Shown in pieces: positions 24,564 to 31,153 of a DNA stretch of 33,072 nucleotides. Source of the DNA: Anaerolineae bacterium (GTDB lineage Bacteria > Chloroflexota > Anaerolineae > Aggregatilineales > Phototrophicaceae); the NCBI GenBank assembly GCA_016789005.1, contig JAEURA010000185.1:1-33072 (forward strand), read 5' to 3'. How positions within the stretch are numbered: position 1 is the stretch's first letter; each line of letters opens with the position of its first letter. The position numbers and the translations under genes were made by a program. Below the pieces are notes generated by a model. The model was not told the DNA's origin, made no database searches, and worked only from the letters and a program-made list of their open reading frames with translations.

Positions 24564-24593
24564 GGTCTTCTGGGATGGCGATCCCAGAAGACC
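24564..24593 (-). promoter_or_regulatory. 13-bp perfect hairpin in the creatininase-family leader
   Basis: GGTCTTCTGGGAT (24564-24576) and ATCCCAGAAGACC (24581-24593) pair perfectly around a 4-base loop. The stem ends about six bases before the ribosome site of the gene at 24544. No T-tract follows, so it is not a terminator on the minus strand; it could stabilise the mRNA or be a protein site. Confidence 0.6.
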
Positions 24594-24617
24594 TCGGTGC
24601 GTCGATGAAGAACTTAT

Positions 24618-24623
24618 AGTATA
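24618..24623 (-). promoter_or_regulatory. -10 box of the creatininase-family gene
   Basis: Minus-strand TATACT (five of six). The -35 region is weak at 17 bases; TTGTGA at 24643-24648 (19-base spacing) overlaps the end of the adjacent inverted-repeat element. The predicted leader is about 66 bases. Confidence 0.4.
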
Positions 24624-24646
24624 GCGATGCCGCCTCATCCCATCAC

Positions 24647-24774
24647 AAATTCAGTGAATCGCCAAAGTTCAAGTTTGCCATGAAGGTTGTTTTTTCAGGC
24701 ACCTCACCCCCTGCCCCTTTCCGCGCGGAGAGGGGCAGGGGGTGAGGTTACGGAATTCGTGATTCACTGAAATT
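24647..24774. mobile_element. 128-bp MITE-like element with terminal inverted repeats
   Basis: The ends AAATTCAGTGAATC and GATTCACTGAAATT are inverted repeats of 14 bp with one mismatch (11 bp perfect). Inside, 24702-24747 is a 46-bp palindrome whose 23-bp arms, beginning CCTCACCCCCTGCCCCT, have one mismatch. There is no coding sequence. I could not identify a target duplication. It ends 16 bases beyond the stop codon of the fusion gene at 24791. Mobility is inferred from structure only. Confidence 0.6.
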
Positions 24775-24790
24775 GATCCGAGCCAGCCGC

Positions 24791-26002
24791 CTATTTCGCG
24801 CGTTGCGCCGCCTTCAGCGCTTCCAGCGCCTCGCGCATCTGCTGGTAATGTTCGCGCGTGTGATCCGCCAAGCCCATCATCGACTGGCTGATCGTCGTGA
24901 AGATCGGCTTATCGTCCGCCGTCTGCGCCGGAAGCTCGGCGACCTGAGCCGCCGTCGCCAGCGTTTCACGTTTCAGCCCATCGACGAGCGCCGCTATATC
25001 AGGATAGAGCGACAGGATCGGCGTGAGCTGAGCGGCGTTGTTGTCGGGCCAGACGATGTGGTCGTCGCCGCCCATGACGCCAAAGTTGAGCATCTGCGAG
25101 AAGCGTTCGGTGAAGATCAGATGCGCCAGGTTCTCGTTCACGCTCCAGGACTCCGGCGCGGGGCGCGCAGCGGCATCGGCGGCGCTGACATCCTGCAGCA
25201 GCGCATCGAGTTCACCGGCAAGGTCGCCGGCGACCTTGCGCAGATGCTCCGCCAGCGCGGCGACCGACTCCAGGATCGGCGGGCGCGGGCGTTCGCTCAG
25301 ACGCATCTGCACCTGGTGCAGTTCCGCCCCTCGGTAGAAAGCGACATCCACCGTATCGCCGCCCTTCTTGCCGACCAGCGCTGCCGCCAGATCGCTGTAA
25401 CTCTTCAGCGGATGCCCGGCAAGACTGGTAATCAGATCACCGCCGCGCAGCCCGGCGTTATGCGCCCCCAAGCCTTCAACCGTGCCGCTGAGCAGCACAC
25501 CATCGCCGGTCGGAAGCCCCAGGCGCTCCTGCGTCCCCTCTTCCAGAAAGCCGATGTTGATGCCGAGCATCGGGCGGCGCATGATGCGCGCATCCAGCCC
25601 GGTGTCCAGAAAATAGACGAGGTTTTCCAGACCATCCCGCCAACCGCGTTCGACGGCTTCGCGGCTCGATTTCCAGGAATCGCCATCGCCCAACCCCTGA
25701 TGGGTCAGGGTGATTCGACTGCCCGCGCCCTCCGCCGTGATCGTCACCTCGACGGTGGTCGCCGCCGGATCCCCTTCACCCGTCCAGGAGAAGACGACAT
25801 GGTCCGGAGCTTGCAGCACCGTGTACTGCCCCATCGCGGCATAGCCATTATTCCAGCAGAAGAGATAACGGTTGCCCTGCACGCGGCTGAACAGCGCATA
25901 ATCGCACAGCCAGCCCCGTAGCAGAATGGGGTTGGTGAACGCAGCATAGACCTGCCTGGGTCCGGCGGCGATCTCGGCGCTGAACTGAAGTGAACTGCTC
26001 AT
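24791..26002 (-). CDS. SRPBCC (AHSA1-like) - PDZ - DinB three-domain fusion protein
   Basis: A 403-residue protein with three recognisable parts. Residues about 1-135 are an AHSA1/START-type SRPBCC domain (AAGPRQVYAAFTNPILLRGWLCD, VLQAPDHVVFSWTG, SRITLTHQGL, GWRDGLENLVYFLDTG), which makes a hydrophobic ligand cavity. Residues about 140-235 are a PDZ domain (LLSGTVEGLGAHNAGLRGGDLITSLAGHPLKSYSDL). Residues about 245-400 are a DinB/YfiT-like four-helix bundle (ESWSVNENLAHLIFTERF, SMMGLADHTREHYQQM), which may bind metal through its histidines. No signal peptide is seen. I do not know a characterised protein with this order. Start 26002 has GAGGAGG five bases upstream; a TTG at 26020 would add six residues. 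It is divergent from the TolB-like gene across an operator-rich gap. Confidence 0.8.
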   Translation of the reverse strand: MSSSLQFSAEIAAGPRQVYAAFTNPILLRGWLCDYALFSRVQGNRYLFCWNNGYAAMGQYTVLQAPDHVVFSWTGEGDPAATTVEVTITAEGAGSRITLTHQGLGDGDSWKSSREAVERGWRDGLENLVYFLDTGLDARIMRRPMLGINIGFLEEGTQERLGLPTGDGVLLSGTVEGLGAHNAGLRGGDLITSLAGHPLKSYSDLAAALVGKKGGDTVDVAFYRGAELHQVQMRLSERPRPPILESVAALAEHLRKVAGDLAGELDALLQDVSAADAAARPAPESWSVNENLAHLIFTERFSQMLNFGVMGGDDHIVWPDNNAAQLTPILSLYPDIAALVDGLKRETLATAAQVAELPAQTADDKPIFTTISQSMMGLADHTREHYQQMREALEALKAAQRAK

Positions 26003-26030
26003 CTCTGCCTCCTCACGCAATCATGCCAAA

Positions 26031-26087
26031 AGTATAACATTTGTTCGCATTCCATACGAACTTCTGGACTTCCAGTCGATATATAAT
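26031..26087. promoter_or_regulatory. divergent promoters with palindromic operator candidate
   Basis: A minus-strand -10 TATACT (26031-26036) serves the SRPBCC-PDZ-DinB gene. A plus-strand -10 TATAAT (26082-26087) serves the TolB-like gene. Between them, 26043-26061 is an imperfect palindrome (GTTCGCAT...ATACGAAC, seven of nine pairs) covering the minus -35 position, and CTGGA-CT-TCCAG (26064-26075) is a second short palindrome in the plus spacer. The placement fits a shared repressor; the regulator is not in the window. Confidence 0.5.
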
Positions 26088-26126
26088 GCTCGCAAGTCGG
26101 CGGTGAAGTTCGGAGTGGGCGATTCA

Positions 26127-27209
26127 ATGATGCGGTGGCTGGCAGGGTTCTCGCTGCGACTTGTCGGGATATGCCTGGCGCTGACACTGGCGGCGGTCGC
26201 GGCGGCGAGGGTGAATCCGCCTGGGCTGCTATTCACTTTCGAGTCCGAAGTCAGCCGCACGATCCAGGATCGCCGAACCAGCGCCAGCGATCTCTTCCTG
26301 ATGGACACGGTGCGCCAGATCGCCATCAACGTGACCGATCACCCGGCGCACGACACCAGCGCGGCATGGTCCCCCGATGGGATGCAGATGGCGTTCTACT
26401 CCACCCGCGAGCAAGGAATCCGTTCGCTCTATCTCATGACCCTGGATGGGCAGATTCGCCGCGCCGCGCCGGACGCTGTGCGCTATGGTCATATGCCGGC
26501 GTGGTCCCCCGACGGGACGCGCATCGCCTACGAGGTCGATGCCGGCACGCAGATCGATCTGCATGTCCTGCACGTCATCGAGCCGCTGACGCCAGGTGTG
26601 AACCCCTGGGTGCTGGCGAACGCTCCCGAAGATGATCGTTTCCCCGCATGGTCCCCGGACGGCACAGCGCTGGCATTCGTCTCGTGGCGCGATGGCAGCG
26701 CCGACATCTTTCGCGCCCGCGCCGATGGCAGCGACGCGCGCAACCTGACGCACGACCCGGCATGGGATACCAGCCCTTCCTGGTCACCCGACGGGCGCGA
26801 GATCGCCTTCTTCTCCGTCCGCAGCCTCTATCGCAACCTGTATCTCATGAACGCCGACGGCAGCGGCGTCCGCCAGATGACCGACTCGCAGGAGATCGTC
26901 GCCGGGACTTTCTGGCACGCGCCGGCGTGGTCGCCAGACGGCAAAAATCTGGCGATCCAGATCGCTGTCGAACGGGATCCGGAGATCGCCATCGTGCCGC
27001 GCGACGGCGAACAGCCCGTCCAGATCAGGCGCGCCGGCACATCCGACGTGCTGCCGGTGTGGCTGGCGTATGGTGAGCAGTTTGCTTTCATGACCGACCC
27101 AGACGGGCAGTACGGCATCTATCGCGCTGACTGGCGAACCGGAGTCATCCAACTGCTCAGCCCGTCAGGACTGCCGGCTTCCTACCCCGCCATGCGCATG
27201 AGCCGCTAG
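26127..27209 (+). CDS. exported TolB-like WD40 beta-propeller protein
   Basis: A 360-residue protein with an N-terminal membrane segment (about 3-28, LAGFSLRLVGICLALTLAAVAAA) that is either a signal peptide or an anchor. Five PD40-type blades are visible by their W-S-P-D-G cores: AAWSPDGMQMAFYS, PAWSPDGTRIAYEV, PAWSPDGTALAFVS, PSWSPDGREIAFFS and PAWSPDGKNLAIQI. The periodic motif makes a six-bladed TolB-like propeller likely. TolB itself works with the Tol-Pal envelope system, but no tol genes are present and such propellers are common extracytoplasmic modules in Chloroflexota, so a Tol role is not claimed. The ATG at 26127 follows GGAG by 11 bases; a GTG at 26103 is in frame but unsupported. 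It is followed by a small convergent gene after nine bases. Confidence 0.82.
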   Translation: MMRWLAGFSLRLVGICLALTLAAVAAARVNPPGLLFTFESEVSRTIQDRRTSASDLFLMDTVRQIAINVTDHPAHDTSAAWSPDGMQMAFYSTREQGIRSLYLMTLDGQIRRAAPDAVRYGHMPAWSPDGTRIAYEVDAGTQIDLHVLHVIEPLTPGVNPWVLANAPEDDRFPAWSPDGTALAFVSWRDGSADIFRARADGSDARNLTHDPAWDTSPSWSPDGREIAFFSVRSLYRNLYLMNADGSGVRQMTDSQEIVAGTFWHAPAWSPDGKNLAIQIAVERDPEIAIVPRDGEQPVQIRRAGTSDVLPVWLAYGEQFAFMTDPDGQYGIYRADWRTGVIQLLSPSGLPASYPAMRMSR

Positions 27210-27218
27210 CTTGCGCCG

Positions 27219-27569
27219 CTACAGCGTACTGGGACGCGGAGCCTGGGGCACGCCCGCCCCTTCCTGTTCACCCACCGGTTCCCGCTCGCTGGTGATGATC
27301 CCACCGGTCCTCGAAGTCGGGACGAAGAAGAGCATCAGCGGCTTCTCGTAGCGCAGGATGGTCACGATGGCGTCGTAGTGGTGGCTGTGGAAGTGCAGCG
27401 ACGGCGCATCGTTGAACATGACGTTCGGCGGCAGTTCGGCATTCTCCTTATAGAAGATCATGCGCCCGGCATAGGCATCCCCATTGAAACAGGTGATCAC
27501 GCAGTCGTGCGGATACCCCGTGACATAGGAGATGATGTACGAGTCGAACGGCTTGCTGATCTGATCCAT
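27219..27569 (-). CDS. small conserved-looking protein of unknown function
   Basis: A 116-residue soluble protein that I do not recognise. The first part is beta-rich and polar (FDSYIISYVTGYPHDCVITCFNGDAYAGRMIFY). A histidine cluster follows (LHFHSHHYDAIVTILRYEKPLMLFFVP), and the C-terminal tail is disordered (Glu/Pro/Gly-rich). The cluster of histidines with two cysteines might bind a metal, but this is inference. The ATG at 27569 has GGAG nine bases upstream and a minus-strand -10 (TATAGT, 27603-27608) lies upstream, so it looks like a real gene. It shares a divergent gap with mscL. No functional link with either neighbour is evident. Confidence 0.65.
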   Translation of the reverse strand: MDQISKPFDSYIISYVTGYPHDCVITCFNGDAYAGRMIFYKENAELPPNVMFNDAPSLHFHSHHYDAIVTILRYEKPLMLFFVPTSRTGGIITSEREPVGEQEGAGVPQAPRPSTL

Positions 27570-27602
27570 CGGGAATAACTCCTGAGTTCCAATCTGGTTT
27601 AC

Positions 27603-27639
27603 ACTATAATGAGGCGCTTGTGAAAAATCTGAATATAAT
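27603..27639. promoter_or_regulatory. divergent promoter region between the small unknown gene and mscL
   Basis: On the plus strand TATAAT occurs twice (27605-27610 and 27634-27639); the second places a start about 40 bases before the mscL ATG. On the minus strand TATAGT (27603-27608) overlaps the first and would serve the small gene. None has a good -35. Confidence 0.45.
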
Positions 27640-27683
27640 CACTGTTGCAGGTCCATTATATCGACTGTGTGAGGAGAAGAAAC

Positions 27684-28106
27684 ATGATCAAAGAATTCCG
27701 TGAGTTCATTATGCGGGGGAACGTGCTCGATCTCGCCGTCGGCATCATCATCGGCGGCGCGTTTGGCGCAATCGTCACGTCACTCGTCAACGACATCATC
27801 ATGCCCCCCATCGGCTTCCTCCTGAGCGGCATTGACTTCTCTGAAATTGCCATCAAGCTGGGCACGACGACGGCTGCCGACGGAACCGTCACAGACGTGG
27901 TGATCGGCATCGGTAAGTTCATCAATGCCACTATCTCCTTCCTGATCGTCGCCTTCGTCGTCTTCATGATCGTGCGCGCCTTCAACGAAATGAAACGCCG
28001 CAGCGAAAAACCGGCAGCGCCCGCCGCGCCCGCAGGTCCGACGCAGGAGCAGCTGCTGACCGACGCCATCAAGCAGCTCAACGAGACGATCAAGTCGAAG
28101 ATGTAG
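27684..28106 (+). CDS. mscL: large-conductance mechanosensitive channel MscL
   Basis: A 140-residue homopentameric membrane channel that opens under membrane tension and vents solutes on hypo-osmotic shock. It has the N-terminal amphipathic helix IKEFREFIMRGNVLDLAVG and the pore-lining first membrane helix with the small-residue pattern VGIIIGGAFGAIVTSLVNDIIMPPIG. It continues with a short periplasmic-type loop (about 55-77), a second helix (TISFLIVAFVVFMIVRAFN) and a C-terminal cytoplasmic helix preceded by an Ala/Pro linker. Length is typical of the family. The ATG at 27684 has GAGGAGA about seven bases upstream. It is a single gene ending in a short terminator hairpin, convergent with the zinc permease gene. 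Confidence 0.97.
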   Translation: MIKEFREFIMRGNVLDLAVGIIIGGAFGAIVTSLVNDIIMPPIGFLLSGIDFSEIAIKLGTTTAADGTVTDVVIGIGKFINATISFLIVAFVVFMIVRAFNEMKRRSEKPAAPAAPAGPTQEQLLTDAIKQLNETIKSKM

Positions 28107-28109
28107 TTC

Positions 28110-28126
28110 CGCCCGGTGGGCGTTTC
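28110..28126 (+). terminator. short terminator candidate after mscL
   Basis: CGCCC-GGT-GGGCG forms a 5-bp GC stem with a 3-base loop, followed by TTTCT. It starts four bases after the mscL stop. It is short, so efficiency may be modest. Confidence 0.45.
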
Positions 28127-28136
28127 TGGACTGGTC

Positions 28137-28197
28137 GGGAGATCTCCACATGCCCCGAACGTGGGGGCAACCACGGTGGACATGATGGAGATCTCCC
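28137..28197. repeat. inverted repeat of a self-palindromic 11-mer between convergent genes
   Basis: GGGAGATCTCC (28137-28147) and GGAGATCTCCC (28187-28197) are perfect inverted repeats 39 bases apart. Each also contains the 10-base palindrome GGAGATCTCC. It lies between the stop codons of mscL and the zinc permease gene. It could end transcription from both sides or be a REP-like element. Confidence 0.6.
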
Positions 28198-28214
28198 CCA
28201 GAGCGAGGCAGCGT

Positions 28215-29051
28215 TCAGCGCATCTTCACCAGGGTCGTGACGCGATTGACGCTGAAGACGAGGATGAAGATCGCTGTCGAGGTCAGCACGACGGCTGCGC
28301 CCGAGGCGACATTGAGATGCCACGAGAGGTATAAGCCGATCACGCCGGACGCCATGCCCAGTACCGATGACGCCAGGATCATGGTGATCATGCGGTGGGT
28401 GAAGATGCGGGCAGTCGCCGCCGGCGTGACCAGCAGCGCCAGCATCAGCGCAATGCCGACGGTCTGTAAGCTGGCGACAATCGTCAGGGCGATCAGCACC
28501 AGCAGCAGCAGGCGCAGCGCCTCGCCGGGAAGCCGCAGAGCGCGCAGCAGCCCCGGGTCGAAGCTCTGAGCGACCAGCTCCTTGTAGAACATGAAGACGG
28601 CGATCAGCACCACTGCGCCGCTCAGCGCCATCGTCAGCAGGTCGCCATCCTGAACCCCCAGGATATGCCCGAACAGGATATGCGACAGATCGACGCTGTA
28701 GCTGCGCACAGTGCTGATGATCAGAATGCCCAGGGCAAACATGCCGGCGAAGACCACACCAATCGCCGTATCTTCGCTCAGCCGCCCCCGACTGGTGAGC
28801 AGCCCGATGCCCAGCGCCGACCCCACCCCGGCGATTAAACCGCCGACGAACAGATCGGCGCCGGCGATGTACGCCAGGGCAACTCCCGGCAAAATAGAAT
28901 GCGCCAGGGCGTCGCCGAAGAACGATAAGCCGCGCACCACCACGAAGCAGCCGATCACCCCGCTGATTCCGCCGACCAGCAGCGCCGCTAGCAGCCCGCG
29001 CTGCATGAACTGGTAGGTCATGGGTTCAATGAGAAGCGTGTAGAGGTCCAT
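28215..29051 (-). CDS. znuB: zinc-type ABC transporter permease (ABC-3 family)
   Basis: A 278-residue integral membrane protein of the ABC-3 (ZnuB/MntB/TroC) family with about eight to nine membrane helices. It has the family hallmarks FMQRGLLAALLVGGISGVIGCFVVVRGLSFFGDALAHSILPGVA and, near the C-terminus, GIALMLALLVTPAATA. Two copies with the ATPase would form the import channel for a divalent metal. ATG 29051 lies five bases after the ATPase stop codon, so the two are translationally coupled; a TTG at 29060 would overlap that stop. It is the last gene of the operon, ending near an inverted repeat and the convergent mscL gene. The zinc assignment rests on the substrate-binding protein. Confidence 0.9.
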   Translation of the reverse strand: MDLYTLLIEPMTYQFMQRGLLAALLVGGISGVIGCFVVVRGLSFFGDALAHSILPGVALAYIAGADLFVGGLIAGVGSALGIGLLTSRGRLSEDTAIGVVFAGMFALGILIISTVRSYSVDLSHILFGHILGVQDGDLLTMALSGAVVLIAVFMFYKELVAQSFDPGLLRALRLPGEALRLLLLVLIALTIVASLQTVGIALMLALLVTPAATARIFTHRMITMILASSVLGMASGVIGLYLSWHLNVASGAAVVLTSTAIFILVFSVNRVTTLVKMR

Positions 29052-29056
29052 GCGGT

Positions 29057-29884
29057 TCAATGCTCGTCGATGACGAAAAATGCGCCGTCCTGAAAGACGC
29101 CGACCTGCTTGCCATAGGCGCGGGCGAAGTTTTCGGCGGTGAAGACCTCCCGCGCCGATCCATAGGCGATCAGATGCCTGCGAATCAGCATAACGCGGTC
29201 GAAACGGGTCGATGCCAGATTGAGATCGTGGGTGGCGATCAGGATCGTCACCTGCTGCTCGCGCAGTCGGTCCAGCACGTCGAGAATCTCGCGCTCGGCG
29301 GTGGCATCGACGGCGCTGAACGGTTCATCCAGCAGCAGCACATCGGCTTCCTGCGCTAGCGCACGGGCGATGAAGACACGCTGACGTTCCCCGCCGCTGA
29401 GATCGACGACGGCGCGTTTCCCCTTGTCCGCCATGCCGACACGGCTCAGCGCCGCTTCGACCGCCGCGCGGTCGCGCCGCCCCGGATGATGAAACCAGCC
29501 GATCTTGCGCAGCCGCCCCATCATGACGACATCGCGCACCGTCGCCGGGAAATCCCAGTCGACATGGTTCTGCTGCGGCACATAGCCAACCAGCGCGTGA
29601 CTGGTGCGGCAGTCGCGTTCATGTATGGAAATCTCACCGGCGTTGAAATCGATCAAGCCGACGATGGCTTTGAACAGCGTGCTCTTGCCCGCGCCGTTCG
29701 GTCCCAGCACGGCGATGCGCTCGCCGCTGCTGACCGAAAAGGTGACATCTTCAATGGCGCGTGGTGCGGTGGAATAGCCCGCCGAGACACCGCGAACGAC
29801 CAGCGCGGGCGAGGTTTCGCCTACGCCGGTCTGTGTCACCCCGGAAGGGGCGCTTTGCGACAAAATGCCTGACGCTCCTATCAA
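29057..29884 (-). CDS. znuC: zinc-type ABC transporter ATP-binding protein
   Basis: A 275-residue nucleotide-binding subunit that powers metal import. Walker A is GPNGAGKST (61-69). The Q-loop is YVPQQ, the ABC signature LSGGERQR (162-169), Walker B VLLLDEP (182-188), and the switch histidine lies in IATHD. The segment WDFPATVRDVVMMGR after the Q-loop is typical of ZnuC/MntB-type ATPases. The start is uncertain: TTG 29884 overlaps the stop of the substrate-binding gene (TTGA), and an internal TTG at 29863 has AGGAG about 11 bases upstream. The N-terminal 25 residues are poorly conserved-looking, so a later start is possible. It is the middle gene of the importer operon, directly preceding the permease. 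Confidence 0.92.
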   Translation of the reverse strand: MIGASGILSQSAPSGVTQTGVGETSPALVVRGVSAGYSTAPRAIEDVTFSVSSGERIAVLGPNGAGKSTLFKAIVGLIDFNAGEISIHERDCRTSHALVGYVPQQNHVDWDFPATVRDVVMMGRLRKIGWFHHPGRRDRAAVEAALSRVGMADKGKRAVVDLSGGERQRVFIARALAQEADVLLLDEPFSAVDATAEREILDVLDRLREQQVTILIATHDLNLASTRFDRVMLIRRHLIAYGSAREVFTAENFARAYGKQVGVFQDGAFFVIDEH

Positions 29885-31062
29885 GAGGATGCACCCAATG
29901 CGCCGACAATCACGCCGGCATTATAGCGCATGAAGTCGAGGTAAGTCCCTGCCGGACCGCCGGCTTCGCTGAGCGAATCCGTGTAGATGCGGGTGATTTG
30001 CGCCCCGGTTTCTGCCGAAACCTGGTCCGCCATCACCGAACTCACCGTCGATCCTACGATGATTGCCGGCACGCCTTCCTGACGGATGAGGTCGATCAGC
30101 GCCGCCGTCTCCGCTGAGCCTGGCTCGGCAAGCGTGCTGCCGCCGGGGATGACGACCCCGACCACCTCGAAGCCGTAGGCGTTAGCGAAGTAGCCCAGGG
30201 AGTCGTGATCCGTCACCAGGATGCGTCGTTCCGCCGGCAGGCTCTCGATGAGCGGATGAATCTCATCGTGCGCCAGCGCGTCAAGAGCATCGATGTAGGC
30301 AGCGGCGTTGGCAGCGTAAGCGTCGGCGTTCGCCGGGTCCAGTTCCGCGAGGCTGTCGCGGATGGTCATCGTCCAATAGATGACGTTGTGCGGCTCCCAC
30401 CACACATGCGGATCGCAGCCGCTTTCGATATGATCGTGGTCAGCGGCAGCCTCGGCTTCGTGACCGTGACCGCCAGAGCAGTCCAGCGCATAGAGCGGAC
30501 CCAGGGGTTCGACGCCGTGCCCATGTTGGGCATCCTGTTCTGCCTCGTCTCCCTGGTGATCCGCATGAGCGTCACCGCCGTGCAGAATCGTCATCGCTTC
30601 GTAATATCCGGCGCAGCGTTCGGCGAATTCCCCTTCCGGCAGCGGCGCGGCAGTCTCCGCAGCGTCGGCGGCAGCGTGTTCCGCTTCGAGGTCGTGATCG
30701 TGAGCGCCAAACGGGATGATCGGCACGCACTGCGATGCTTCGACGATATTGACCTCCACCGCCGCATTTTCGATCACCTCCAGCAGCCCCTCTTCAAAGA
30801 AGACGCCGTTGACGAAGACGAGGTCAGCATCCGCCAGGCGCGCTACATCGCTAGGAGCGGGAACGAACGTATGCGGGTCGGCGTTGACCGGCATAAGCGC
30901 GATCACATCGGCAGCATCGCCGGCGACGTTGGCGACCACATCGGCGAGGATCGTGTGGGTCGCCATCACCTGCAAGCGATTCTCCTGCGCCTGGGCGAAA
31001 GGCGAAGACGTGGCAGATACAAGAAACAGGAGCGCAAGAACGAAGGAAATTCTGCGGGTCAC
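29881..31062 (-). CDS. znuA: zinc ABC transporter substrate-binding protein with His/Asp-rich and Cys-containing insertion
   Basis: A 393-residue exported metal-binding protein of the cluster A-I (ZnuA/TroA) family, with a signal peptide about 1-26 (ISFVLALLFLVSATSSPFAQA). Likely metal ligands are H64 (NADPHTF), H219 (CDPHVWWEP) and H286 (TDHDSLGYF). Histidine rather than glutamate at the third site favours zinc over manganese. Between about residues 110 and 216 is a long insertion rich in His, Asp and Glu, with four cysteines (about 112, 150, 195, 216); such loops are known to sense or concentrate zinc. The GTG start at 31062 follows GGAG by nine bases; a TTG at 31101 lies within the operator and is rejected. 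It is the first gene of the importer operon, driven by the strong promoter at 31101-31130. Confidence 0.92.
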   Translation of the reverse strand: MTRRISFVLALLFLVSATSSPFAQAQENRLQVMATHTILADVVANVAGDAADVIALMPVNADPHTFVPAPSDVARLADADLVFVNGVFFEEGLLEVIENAAVEVNIVEASQCVPIIPFGAHDHDLEAEHAAADAAETAAPLPEGEFAERCAGYYEAMTILHGGDAHADHQGDEAEQDAQHGHGVEPLGPLYALDCSGGHGHEAEAAADHDHIESGCDPHVWWEPHNVIYWTMTIRDSLAELDPANADAYAANAAAYIDALDALAHDEIHPLIESLPAERRILVTDHDSLGYFANAYGFEVVGVVIPGGSTLAEPGSAETAALIDLIRQEGVPAIIVGSTVSSVMADQVSAETGAQITRIYTDSLSEAGGPAGTYLDFMRYNAGVIVGALGASS

Positions 31063-31080
31063 CTGGGGTTCTCCATCGGC

Positions 31081-31105
31081 ATAATTGATACTCAGTATCA
31101 ATTAT
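31081..31105. promoter_or_regulatory. Fur-family (probably Zur) operator
   Basis: A perfect palindrome: ATAATTGATACT, one central base, then AGTATCAATTAT. Its core TGATACTCAGTATCA matches 13 of 15 positions of the Fur 7-1-7 consensus (TGATAATNATTATCA), with both changes symmetrical. It overlaps the -10 box and the transcript start of the zinc importer operon, a classic repressor position. Assignment to Zur rests on the operon's contents; no Fur-family regulator gene is in this window. Confidence 0.8.
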
Positions 31106-31130
31106 AGAAGTGAGGACCTGGCGGTGTCAA
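31101..31130 (-). promoter_or_regulatory. consensus promoter of the zinc importer operon
   Basis: On the minus strand TTGACA (31125-31130) and TATAAT (31101-31106) are both perfect, 18 bases apart. The predicted start near 31094 gives a leader of about 32 bases to the GTG at 31062. It is the best match to the sigma-70 consensus in the window. Confidence 0.8.
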
Positions 31131-31153
31131 GAGGAGCGGTTGCCGGCTGTCGC

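Noticed and set aside
26127..27209. Assignment of the propeller protein as TolB
   Set aside because: It has the WSPDG repeats but no TolB N-terminal domain or tol/pal neighbours, so only the fold is claimed.
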